Below are positions 29,479 through 36,738 of a DNA stretch of 64,000 bases, piece after piece. Below the pieces are notes generated by a model. That model was not told the DNA's origin and searched no databases. It saw only the letters and a list, made by a program, of their open reading frames with translations. The first letter of the stretch is position 1; every line of letters starts with the position of its first letter. The position numbers and the translations under genes were made by a program. Source of the DNA: Pseudomonas maioricensis (GTDB lineage: Bacteria; Pseudomonadota; Gammaproteobacteria; Pseudomonadales; Pseudomonadaceae); NCBI RefSeq assembly GCF_022790535.1, contig NZ_LOHG01000001.1, forward strand, positions 373,042-437,041, read 5' to 3'.

Positions 29479-29509
29479 TGGAGCCCGCATTTCAAATTTG
29501 AATCAGGGT

Positions 29510-29812
29510 TTAGCCCTGCGCGATCGTTCTGGAAATCGCATCCACCGTTGCATCGACCTGCTCCCGGCAGCGGTCTAGTTCCAGTTGGTGCTGCTGTTTC
29601 ATGTCGATTTGCTGCGAGCACAGGTTCAAGGCCGCCAGTACCAGCAAACGGTCGCCGATCAGGGTCGGGTATTTGCGTTTGGTATCGGCCAGCGATGCGC
29701 GGAGCAATGCGGTGGCTTGCTGCAAGGTTTGCTCTTCACCGGCAGGCGCTTTGATCGAATAGTCGTTGCCGAGAATCGAAACGACTGTTACCCCGTTTCT
29801 GTCAGTGCTCAT
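29510..29812 (-). CDS. zapA: Cell division protein ZapA family
   Basis: A 100-aa protein with the ZapA N-terminal fold (VVSILGNDYSIKAPAGEEQTLQQA) and a C-terminal coiled coil. ZapA crosslinks FtsZ filaments at the division ring. Its start overlaps the stop of the TIGR02449 gene by 4 bp. The usual Pseudomonas zapA context (pepP and yecA upstream, 6S RNA and a formyl-THF cyclo-ligase downstream) is missing, so this may be a second copy, or the locus has been rearranged. Confidence 0.88.
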   Translation of the reverse strand: MSTDRNGVTVVSILGNDYSIKAPAGEEQTLQQATALLRASLADTKRKYPTLIGDRLLVLAALNLCSQQIDMKQQHQLELDRCREQVDATVDAISRTIAQG

Positions 29813-30042
29813 GCGCTGACCGCGCTTGCGCTGGTCGCACGGTCAACAAGGGCTTGAATGCGCGCTGCAGTGGCGCCTTGTTTCTCTTCCTGCTCCATCA
29901 GGCTCAGTTGCAGACTGTCGTTGTCATCCCTGGCTTGGGCCAGCTCTGTGCTGAGCTGAGTGTTCGTGTTCTGCAACTGCTGGTTCTGTTGCACCAGGTC
30001 AGTGACAAGTTGTTCCAACTGGCTAAGGGATGCTTCCAACAT
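29809..30042 (-). CDS. TIGR02449 family coiled-coil protein (ZapB-like)
   Basis: A 77-aa, almost wholly coiled-coil protein (LEQLVTDLVQQNQQLQNTNT, rich in Gln, Leu, Glu) of the kind found directly upstream of zapA in gamma-proteobacteria. It resembles ZapB in size and heptad pattern and probably acts in cell division with the overlapping zapA product. It starts at ATG 30042. The upstream 422-bp gap is shared with the divergent chemoreceptor gene. Confidence 0.82.
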   Translation of the reverse strand: MLEASLSQLEQLVTDLVQQNQQLQNTNTQLSTELAQARDDNDSLQLSLMEQEEKQGATAARIQALVDRATSASAVSA

Positions 30043-30370
30043 TTTGATTTCTCAAGCAAATTTCAACGGGCGCACACCTTAAAGAAAAGTCACTGCGCAT
30101 ACCAGTTAAGCCACTTAAATAACGGCGTTTTGGCGCGCTGGCGTCCTCCCTGAAGGCAAGTGCATAAACAGGCCCTGTTGACTGTGATTTACCGATCTGG
30201 TTCCTGCTGCTCGTCAGTCCGTGCCGAACGAAGAAATATGCGGGCTTCGAAATTGTCGAGTTTTCAGGGCTAGCCCCCGTAAACGTTGCCTTTCAATGAC
30301 TTACATGGCCCTCTGCCGCATTTTAAAAAGACTGCGACTTTCTGCCGCGTCTTCATTGATACAGCTCACC

Positions 30371-30397
30371 TCAAGACTTTGGCTTGCCGACCGATAG
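30371..30397 (+). promoter_or_regulatory. Candidate sigma-28 (FliA) promoter of the chemoreceptor
   Basis: TCAAGACT, an 11-nt spacer and ACCGATAG match the FliA pattern TAAAGTTT-N11-GCCGATAA with exact spacing, 68 nt before the chemoreceptor start. Chemoreceptor genes are commonly FliA-dependent. The rest of the gap 30043-30370 shows no gene. Confidence 0.5.
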
Positions 30398-30464
30398 GCA
30401 TGTAATCGCAAGCGCTTCAAATCTCCTATCCACAAGGAAAGCTCCTCCTCTTCTGGAAACAAAC

Positions 30465-32090
30465 ATGTCATTACGAACAATGAATATCGCGCCACGCGCG
30501 TTCCTCGGATTTGCCTTGATTGGCACCCTTATGCTGATTCTTGGTGTATTTGCGCTGATGCAAATGAGCAAGATCCGCACCGCAGGCGATCAGGTTGCGC
30601 AAAACAGCGTACCCAGTATTCAGAGCCTGAACGGCCTGACCGTGGCGGGTATTCGCATGCGGGTTTTATCCTACCGTCTGCTGACCAATCGCGAGCCTGA
30701 CGTACAGGACAAGACCATCGAGCTGTTCGCTGTCCGTAACAAGCAGATCAGCGACGCTCAGGTCGTCTATGAAAAGTTGATCGAGTCCCCGGAAGAGAAA
30801 GCAGCCTACGGCGAGTTCGTGCAGTTGCTGGCTCAATATCGCCAGATTGAGGCGCGCGTCATCAGCTTGAGCCGTGCAGGTAAAGTTGAGGAGATGGCCA
30901 AACTGCTCAACGGAGAATCCGCTGCCAACTCTGACCAGATGAACGTTGTTCTGGCCAGGCTTGCAGACCTCAATACCAAGCAATTGACCACGACTAACCA
31001 AGCGGCAGCCGATGAGTACTCATCGGCGTTCAATCTTGTCGTGGGTCTACTGATTATCGCTACAATCCTGACCATGCTGTTCGCCTGGTTGCTGACCAAG
31101 AGCATTACGTTGCCGATCAGCTCTGCGCTTGAAGCGGCAGAGACCATCGCCGAGGGCAATCTGACTCGCCCGATCAAAGTCGATGGCACAGACGAAGCCG
31201 GTCGTTTGCTGGCTGCCATGCAGAAAATGCAGGAAAAGCTGCGAGACACATTGTCCCGTATTTCCGGTTCCGCCACTCAGTTGGCTTCTGCTGCTGAAGA
31301 GCTGAACGCGGTCACCGACGAGAGCGCTCGTGGGCTCTCGAAACAGAACAACGAAATTGAACAAGCGGCCACTGCTGTCAACGAGATGACCAGCGCCGTG
31401 GAAGAAGTGGCGCGTAACGCGGTCAGTACTTCCGAAGCCTCGAAAAACGCCACTGCGTCGGCGGGCGATGGTCGTGATCTGGTTCAGGAAACAGTGAATG
31501 CAATCGAGCGCATGAGCGGTGATGTGCAAAGCACTGCGGACCTGATCGGTAATCTGGCTGAGGAGTCCCGTGACATCGGCAAAGTGCTTGATGTGATTCG
31601 CGGTCTCGCCGACCAGACCAACCTGCTGGCCCTCAACGCCGCCATTGAAGCTGCGCGTGCAGGTGAAGCCGGGCGTGGTTTTGCGGTAGTGGCTGATGAA
31701 GTGCGTGCACTGGCGCATCGCACTCAGCAGTCGACCAGCGAAATCGAGCGCATGATCGGCAGCATTCAAGGTGGCACCGAACAAGCGGTCAGCTCAATGC
31801 GCAACAGTACCGAGCGGGCCGAGTCGACCCTGAATATCGCCAAAGGCGCAGGCTTGGCGCTGGACACCATCAATACCGCCGTCGTGGAAATCAACGAGCG
31901 CAACCTGGTAATTGCCAGTGCCGCAGAAGAGCAGGCTCAAGTCGCGCGTGAAGTGGACCGCAACCTGGTCAACATCCGCGACCTGTCGGCCCAGTCTTCC
32001 GACGGCGCTGCGCAAACCAGCGCTGCAAGTGGTGAGCTGACGCGTCTGGCGGTTGACCTGAACAGCATGGTTTCACGGTTTAGTTTGTAA
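30465..32090 (+). CDS. Methyl-accepting chemotaxis protein
   Basis: A 541-aa transmembrane receptor. A membrane segment at residues about 13-35, a periplasmic four-helix-bundle sensor to about 185, a second membrane segment near 190-212, a HAMP domain to about 265 and a cytoplasmic signalling domain follow in order. The tip hairpin [20 protein letters not shown] lies near 385. No C-terminal CheR-binding pentapeptide is seen. The ATG at 30465 begins the canonical N-terminus; an upstream reading from 30384 adds a non-hydrophobic extension. It sits next to gbcB, but its ligand is unknown. Confidence 0.95.
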   Translation: MSLRTMNIAPRAFLGFALIGTLMLILGVFALMQMSKIRTAGDQVAQNSVPSIQSLNGLTVAGIRMRVLSYRLLTNREPDVQDKTIELFAVRNKQISDAQVVYEKLIESPEEKAAYGEFVQLLAQYRQIEARVISLSRAGKVEEMAKLLNGESAANSDQMNVVLARLADLNTKQLTTTNQAAADEYSSAFNLVVGLLIIATILTMLFAWLLTKSITLPISSALEAAETIAEGNLTRPIKVDGTDEAGRLLAAMQKMQEKLRDTLSRISGSATQLASAAEELNAVTDESARGLSKQNNEIEQAATAVNEMTSAVEEVARNAVSTSEASKNATASAGDGRDLVQETVNAIERMSGDVQSTADLIGNLAEESRDIGKVLDVIRGLADQTNLLALNAAIEAARAGEAGRGFAVVADEVRALAHRTQQSTSEIERMIGSIQGGTEQAVSSMRNSTERAESTLNIAKGAGLALDTINTAVVEINERNLVIASAAEEQAQVAREVDRNLVNIRDLSAQSSDGAAQTSAASGELTRLAVDLNSMVSRFSL

Positions 32091-32125
32091 GGACTGCACC
32101 GCTCTCCTGACGTAATCAGATTCAA

Positions 32126-32215
32126 TGTGGGAGCGGTGCTTGCCCGCGATAGGGTTTCGGTGATCTACAGATAAAATTGCAGTGCCCTTATCGCGGGCAA
32201 GCACCGCTCCCACAG
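32126..32215. repeat. REP doublet, GGAGCGGTGCTTGCCCGCGAT class
   Basis: TGTGGGAGCGGTGCTTGCCC and GGGCAAGCACCGCTCCCACA between convergent chemoreceptor and gbcB genes. Confidence 0.88.
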
Positions 32216-32236
32216 GGTCTGTATTTTCCCTAAGAA

Positions 32237-33337
32237 TCAATACTCGATCCGCACATCCCCCTTCGGAATGCTGCAGCACGACAGGATGTAGCCTTCGGCT
32301 TCGTCTTCTTCGGTGATCCCGCCGTTGTGCTCCATGTCCACTTCGCCGCTCAGTTTCATTACCTTGCAGGTCCCGCAGATGCCCATGCCACAGGCTTTGG
32401 GGATCATCAGGCCGAGCTTGGCGGCGGCGGCGTGGACGGTTTCGCCCGGTGCCACACGAATGCTCTTGCCGGTGTCGGTGAATTCCACCTGATGCAGATC
32501 CGAGGCATCGACTTCAGGCGCTTCAGCGGCGATTTCGGCTTGTTCCACAGCATCGGCACGCGCTTCGGGAGGTGTCGCGCCGAACGATTCCTCATGGTAT
32601 TGCGCCATGTTGAAGCCGTTGGCTTCCAGCAGGCGTTTGACGGCCGTCATGTACGGTGTAGGGCCGCAGCAGAACACCTCGCGTTCCATGAAGTCCGGCA
32701 CCATCAACTCAAGCATCTTCTGGTTCAGATACCCGCGATAACCGGCCCATGGCTCACCCAGACCATGCTTCTCGCAGATCAGGTGCAGGCTGAAGTTATC
32801 AATCCGCGACGCCATGTGTTCCAGCTCACGGTGATAAATGATGTCTTTTGGCGAGCGGGCGCTGTGTACGAACACCATGTCGACGTTGGCGTTGGTGTCG
32901 TAGAACCAGCGCGCCATGGACATCACCGGCGTGATGCCGACGCCGCCACTCAGGTAGAGGATTTTCGGGTTCGGGTAGTCAATGGCGTTGAAAAGCCCGA
33001 CCGGACCGTGCACCGCCAACTCCTGACCTTCATGCAGGGTGTCATGCAGGTAGTTGGACACCTTGCCACCGGGTACGCGCTTGATCGTCACCGAAAAGCT
33101 GTAAGGCACCGAAGGCGAACTGGAAATGGTGTAAGAGCGCATCACCGGCACGCCTTCGATTTCAAGCTCCAGGGTCACGAACTGCCCTGGCTTGAAGAAG
33201 AACATGATCGGCTGGTCCGCCATGAAGCAGAACGTGCGTACATCCCAGGTTTCCTGGATCACCTTGACCACGCGCACCAGGTGACGGCCGTTGGCCCATG
33301 TCTGGGTATTTACCGGGCTCAGGAAGCTTTGGGACAT
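32237..33337 (-). CDS. gbcB: Glycine betaine demethylase, reductase subunit
   Basis: A 366-aa flavodoxin-reductase-type protein. An FAD-binding region (RSYTISSSP near residue 88) and an NAD-binding region (LYLSGGVGITPVMSMARW) precede a C-terminal plant-type [2Fe-2S] domain with CGMGICGTC from residue 316 and the fourth Cys in LSCCS. It passes electrons from NAD(P)H to GbcA. The start MSQSFLSPV at 33337 is favoured over 33403 as the conserved N-terminus. It is divergent from gbcA, sharing a 318-bp control region. Confidence 0.94.
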   Translation of the reverse strand: MSQSFLSPVNTQTWANGRHLVRVVKVIQETWDVRTFCFMADQPIMFFFKPGQFVTLELEIEGVPVMRSYTISSSPSVPYSFSVTIKRVPGGKVSNYLHDTLHEGQELAVHGPVGLFNAIDYPNPKILYLSGGVGITPVMSMARWFYDTNANVDMVFVHSARSPKDIIYHRELEHMASRIDNFSLHLICEKHGLGEPWAGYRGYLNQKMLELMVPDFMEREVFCCGPTPYMTAVKRLLEANGFNMAQYHEESFGATPPEARADAVEQAEIAAEAPEVDASDLHQVEFTDTGKSIRVAPGETVHAAAAKLGLMIPKACGMGICGTCKVMKLSGEVDMEHNGGITEEDEAEGYILSCCSIPKGDVRIEY

Positions 33338-33620
33338 GCTCAATCTCCACGGCCGACTACCGGCCTCATGATGCGAATTCTGCGTAAGGCGCAGGACACC
33401 CACTTACCTGCCAGCGACATCGGCGTACTTATCGCGACCAGCCCCTGACTACCTGTGTTAGCGCGTCGGAAACGGATTCGGCCATGTCGCCCATGGATAA
33501 GGTCAAGTCTGCGCCGAACTCCACACTCGTCACTAAATGTTTGTCAAAAAGCATGAGCGCCAAAACAACCGTCGCCTTGCGTGCCAACCGCCACAAAGAA
33601 CCGTATTAGCCACATTCGCC

Positions 33621-33639
33621 GACCATAAACCGTATGGTC
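33621..33639. promoter_or_regulatory. Palindrome in the gbcA leader
   Basis: Perfect 7-bp arms GACCATA and TATGGTC around 5 nt, ending just before the gbcA Shine-Dalgarno (GAGGA). It may be an operator or an mRNA hairpin. GbdR, an AraC-type activator, is the known regulator of gbcAB in P. aeruginosa, but this palindrome is not claimed as its site. Confidence 0.4.
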
Positions 33640-33655
33640 ATGAGGACTTCAAAAG

Positions 33656-34954
33656 ATGGACGTCACCGCAACCTTGAGCTTGGGCGATCCGCTGGAACCG
33701 GCACGTAAGGCCACTGCCGAAATGCTGCAGAACCGCGAGCGCACTTATTCGCTGCCGCAGCCTTTCTACAGTGATGAGCGGTTGTTTGAAATCGACATGC
33801 AGGAGATCTTCCACAAAGAGTGGTTGATCGCAGGCATGACCGCCGAAATTCCGGCCAAGGGTAATTACCTGACGCTGCAGATCGGCAAGAACCCAGTAGT
33901 GGTGGTGCGCGGTCCGGATGGCGCGATCAATGCCTTCTTCAACGTTTGCCGCCATCGTGGATCGCGTCTGTGCACCAAGGAAAAAGGCAAGGTCGCCAAA
34001 CTGGTGTGCCCTTACCACCAGTGGACCTACGAGCTTGATGGTCGTCTGTTGTATGCGGGCAGCGAAATGGGCGATGACTTCGACATGAAGAACTTCAGCC
34101 TCAAGCCTATCAATGTGAAAACCGCGGGCGGTTATATCTTCATCAGCCTCGCGGAAAATCCGCCGGCCATCGACGAGTTCCTGCAGACCCTCAAGCACTA
34201 CATGGAACCGTACGACATGGAGAACACCAAGGTGGCGGTGCAAACCACCTTGATGGAAAAGGCCAACTGGAAACTTGTGCTGGAAAATAACCGCGAGTGC
34301 TACCACTGCAGCGGCTCACATCCAGAACTTCTCAATACGTTGCTGGAATGGGATGACGTCACCGACCCGCGTGCCACCCAGTCTTTCAAGGATCACGTCG
34401 CCGAATCGGCTGCGGCTTGGGAGGCTGAAAAGATCCCGTTCGCTCACGCCGCTTTTGGCTTACGCAACCGTATCGTGCGCATGCCGCTGCTCAAAGGCAC
34501 CGTATCCATGACCATGGACGGCAAACAGGGCTGCAAGAAACTCATGGGCCGGATCACAAATCCGGACCTGGGCTCAATGCGCATCCTGCACTTGCCGCAC
34601 TCCTGGAACCACTGCATGGGCGATCACATCATCGTATTCACGGTGTGGCCGATCAGTGCTCAGGAAACCATGGTTACCACCAAATGGCTGGTACACAAGG
34701 ATGCCGTTGAAGGTGTGGACTACGACGTGGCTCGCTTGCGCGAAGTCTGGGACGCGACCAACGATCAGGACCGCCGTCTGGCTGAAGAAAACCAGCGCGG
34801 GATCAACTCCGACGCCTACCAGCCAGGTCCTTACTCCAAGACCTATGAGTTCGGTGTGGTCAACTTCATCGACTGGTACAGCGCCCGCATGCTGGAAAAC
34901 ATGGGCGCCGAGCCTGCGCCATATTTGAAAGGCGTGGCGGTTAATCACGAGTGA
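33656..34954 (+). CDS. gbcA: Glycine betaine demethylase, Rieske oxygenase subunit
   Basis: A 432-aa aromatic-ring-hydroxylase-type oxygenase. The Rieske [2Fe-2S] ligands are in NVCRHRGSRLC and CPYHQW (residues about 98-123), and the mononuclear iron region includes NNRECYHCSGSHPE. It demethylates glycine betaine to dimethylglycine with release of formaldehyde. The start at 33656 follows GAGGA. The next step (dgcAB, dimethylglycine to sarcosine) is not in the window, but the sarcosine oxidase cluster is 10 kb away. Confidence 0.95.
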   Translation: MDVTATLSLGDPLEPARKATAEMLQNRERTYSLPQPFYSDERLFEIDMQEIFHKEWLIAGMTAEIPAKGNYLTLQIGKNPVVVVRGPDGAINAFFNVCRHRGSRLCTKEKGKVAKLVCPYHQWTYELDGRLLYAGSEMGDDFDMKNFSLKPINVKTAGGYIFISLAENPPAIDEFLQTLKHYMEPYDMENTKVAVQTTLMEKANWKLVLENNRECYHCSGSHPELLNTLLEWDDVTDPRATQSFKDHVAESAAAWEAEKIPFAHAAFGLRNRIVRMPLLKGTVSMTMDGKQGCKKLMGRITNPDLGSMRILHLPHSWNHCMGDHIIVFTVWPISAQETMVTTKWLVHKDAVEGVDYDVARLREVWDATNDQDRRLAEENQRGINSDAYQPGPYSKTYEFGVVNFIDWYSARMLENMGAEPAPYLKGVAVNHE

Positions 34955-35008
34955 TCCATTAGAACCCTGTAGTAGCGGCGCCGGTGTCTCTGCGAAGCAA
35001 ACGAGAAT

Positions 35009-35099
35009 CTGTAGTAGCGCGCTTGCCCGCGATTTGGTCTGCCGGTCGATGAATATATCGCCTGTGCTGACGCAATCGCGGGCAAGCGCGCTCCTACAG
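35009..35099. repeat. REP doublet, GCGCGCTTGCCCGCGAT class
   Basis: CTGTAGTAGCGCGCTTGCCC and GGGCAAGCGCGCTCCTACAG, 54 nt past the gbcA stop, with an extra half-site CTGTAGTAGCGGCG at 34968. It directly precedes the first DnaA-box element. Confidence 0.85.
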
Positions 35100-35109
35100 G
35101 GTTGTAAGT

Positions 35110-35210
35110 GATCAAAATTTGATCAGATCCCGGCGAGCCTAACCAGGCCGCGCATTCCCAGCTTCCGCAAACATCTTATCCACAAGGCCACCCACAGCAA
35201 TTGTGGGGAA
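35110..35210 (+). repeat. DnaA-box dyad element 1 (101 bp)
   Basis: First of four tandem elements. GATC at 35110 and 35121, then 11 nt to AGCC (GGCC with one change), a region one base longer than in the other copies, TTATCCACA at 35176-35184, a 17-nt spacer and the inverted box TGTGGGGAA at 35202-35210. It is the most divergent copy. Confidence 0.8.
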
Positions 35211-35229
35211 GTCGATTGCTCACCCTGTA

Positions 35230-35249
35230 AAAAACCAATAAAAACCGTG
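35230..35249 (+). repeat. 20-bp direct repeat, copy 1
   Basis: AAAAACCAATAAAAACCGTG occurs here and again, identical, at 35619-35638. Both copies lie in the AT-rich stretches that follow elements 1 and 3. Confidence 0.9.
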
Positions 35250-35282
35250 ACTTATTCAGAATGGCAGTTTGTTGTGGATATT

Positions 35283-35382
35283 GATCAATAATTGATCACT
35301 TCATTGTGGGCCACGTAATATAAGGCCTGTAGCCGAACACAAACACCTTATCCACAGATGCGCCAACAGACTTTGGGGGCAA
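35283..35382 (+). repeat. DnaA-box dyad element 2 (100 bp)
   Basis: GATC at 35283 and 35294, GGCC at 35309 and 35324, TTATCCACA at 35348-35356, 17 nt, then TGGGGGCAA. Just before it a reverse near-perfect box TGTGGATAT lies at 35273-35281. Another near-match, TGTGGAAAA, is at 35406. Confidence 0.85.
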
Positions 35383-35475
35383 CTCTGGAGATATTGCCTA
35401 TGGTCTGTGGAAAACTCCTGAAGGCCGCGTCTTTCAAGGTTGACAGAAGGGGATTCCAGCTTTTTTGCAGTAATT

Positions 35476-35575
35476 GAGCGTTTTTTGATCGTTTGCTTGA
35501 AGGCCTCTATATACATGGCCTGTAGAGGTAAGCAAACAACTTGTCCACAGAAGCGCCAACAGACTTTGTGGGTAA
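35476..35575 (+). repeat. DnaA-box dyad element 3 (100 bp)
   Basis: GAGC (degenerate GATC) at 35476, GATC at 35487, GGCC at 35502 and 35517, TTGTCCACA at 35541-35549, 17 nt, then TGTGGGTAA at 35567-35575. Counting G-T pairs, its two boxes can pair over all nine positions. It is followed by another near-box at 35577 and a perfect TTATCCACA at 35607-35615. Confidence 0.85.
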
Positions 35576-35618
35576 TTGTGGATGAGCGAGTTGCTCGGTG
35601 GATGCTTTATCCACAGTG

Positions 35619-35638
35619 AAAAACCAATAAAAACCGTG
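35619..35638 (+). repeat. 20-bp direct repeat, copy 2
   Basis: Identical to 35230-35249. Here it directly follows the extra perfect DnaA box at 35607-35615, and CCGTGGGTTA completes a loose inverted partner for that box. Confidence 0.9.
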
Positions 35639-35647
35639 GGTTATGCT

Positions 35648-35747
35648 GGATGTTTTTTGATCGGTTGGTTGGAGGCCCCGGTTTGTATGGGGCTCAGGGT
35701 TAAGCGAACATGTTATCCACAGAGCCGCTAACAGCCTATGTGCACAA
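35648..35747 (+). repeat. DnaA-box dyad element 4 (100 bp)
   Basis: GATC at 35659, GGCC at 35674, GGGG in place of the second GGCC at 35689, TTATCCACA at 35713-35721, 17 nt, then TGTGCACAA at 35739-35747. GCCCC and GGGGC can still pair, so the hairpin is kept although the sequence changed. The array ends here; 35748-35901 holds only a half REP at 35776. Confidence 0.83.
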
Positions 35748-35901
35748 GTTTTATAGTTGGCACCACGCGACACCCTGTTGGAGCGAGGCTTGCCCCCAAA
35801 GAACGATGACACGGTAGACCTGATAAACCGGGGCGCCGGCATTCGCGGGCGGCTCTGATCAAGGCGGACGGGGCTTGACGCTCACAGGTTTGAATATCCC
35901 C

Positions 35902-35990
35902 GGTAGGAGCGAACTTGTTCGCGAGGAGATGGTGCAGGCTATAGATATTCATCGTCTGTAAAGATGCTCGCGAACAAGTTCGCTCCTACC
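35902..35990. repeat. REP doublet, GGTAGGAGCGAACTTGTTCGCGA class
   Basis: GGTAGGAGCGAACTTGTTCG and CGAACAAGTTCGCTCCTACC, directly before the end of the exonuclease gene. REP doublets therefore bracket the DnaA-box array on both sides. Confidence 0.87.
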
Positions 35991-36006
35991 GTTCTGCTCA
36001 GTGCCT

Positions 36007-36738
36007 TTAAAACGAATGACTCTGCTGCCGCCGACGCCATTGGCTCAGGCTCTGGTCGAGGCGGGCGGGGCTGTCGATCTGCTGGCGGCGGGCGTGGCTG
36101 AACAGGATGAGCGCCAGCTCTGCCGTTACCAATGCATCGGCGCTGGCGTGGTGGCGCTCTTCTGCATGCAGCCCGAAGAATTGCGTCCAGTCATCAAGCC
36201 CGGCCTTGCGGAAGCCAGCCTGTGGAAAAAGCATCGGTGCTATGTCCGCCACATCAAGGAAGTGATGTTCCAGTCGGTAGTCCAGGTTCTCTTTCAGGGC
36301 CCGGCTAAGCATGTGCTGATCAAAAGGCGCATGAAACGCCAGTAGAGGGCTTTCACCCACGAACTCCATGAAATCCAGCAGGGCCTGTACAGGCTCGCTA
36401 CCTGCCGCAATGGCGCTGGGTGCCAGGCCGTGAATCAATACGGCGGGGCTGACTTTATGGTTGGGACACAGCAACGTTCGCTCGAACTGCTGGCTCAGGT
36501 CGATGGCGCCGTCTTCGATGACGACGGCACCAATGGATAGCACCTGATCACGGTTCAGGTTCAGGCCGCTGGTTTCCAGATCGACCACGACCCAGCGTTG
36601 CTGCCGCAGCGGGTGTTCGCTAAGGGGCGCTGCCGAAGCGAGGTTGGCCAGGCGTTGTTGATCGCGTTTTTCCAGTGTTGCTCTGGGAGGACGAGGTCGT
36701 AGCCACTGAAACAGGTTCATGCCGGATAACAGACTCAT
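36007..36738 (-). CDS. DnaQ-like 3'-5' exonuclease
   Basis: A 243-aa protein with a DEDDh exonuclease domain: VVDLETSGLNLNRD (ExoI, residues about 51-64), HAPFDQHMLSR (ExoII) and HHASADALVTAEL (ExoIII, the H and D). It resembles the proofreading subunit epsilon but is a stand-alone nuclease. Its ATG overlaps the stop of the DUF294 gene by 4 bp, so the two form an operon; the same pair occurs in other pseudomonads next to the acetate permease locus, which is absent here. Its role is unknown. Confidence 0.9.
   Translation of the reverse strand: MSLLSGMNLFQWLRPRPPRATLEKRDQQRLANLASAAPLSEHPLRQQRWVVVDLETSGLNLNRDQVLSIGAVVIEDGAIDLSQQFERTLLCPNHKVSPAVLIHGLAPSAIAAGSEPVQALLDFMEFVGESPLLAFHAPFDQHMLSRALKENLDYRLEHHFLDVADIAPMLFPQAGFRKAGLDDWTQFFGLHAEERHHASADALVTAELALILFSHARRQQIDSPARLDQSLSQWRRRQQSHSF

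Noticed and set aside
29365..29509. Possible 6S RNA gene downstream of zapA
   Set aside because: The gap is only 145 bp and almost entirely a REP doublet.
35301..35952. Minus-strand frames of 71, 111 and 74 codons across the DnaA-box array
   Set aside because: They follow the repeat units and a REP, lack ribosome sites and show no coding-like third positions; the region is better explained as repeat DNA.
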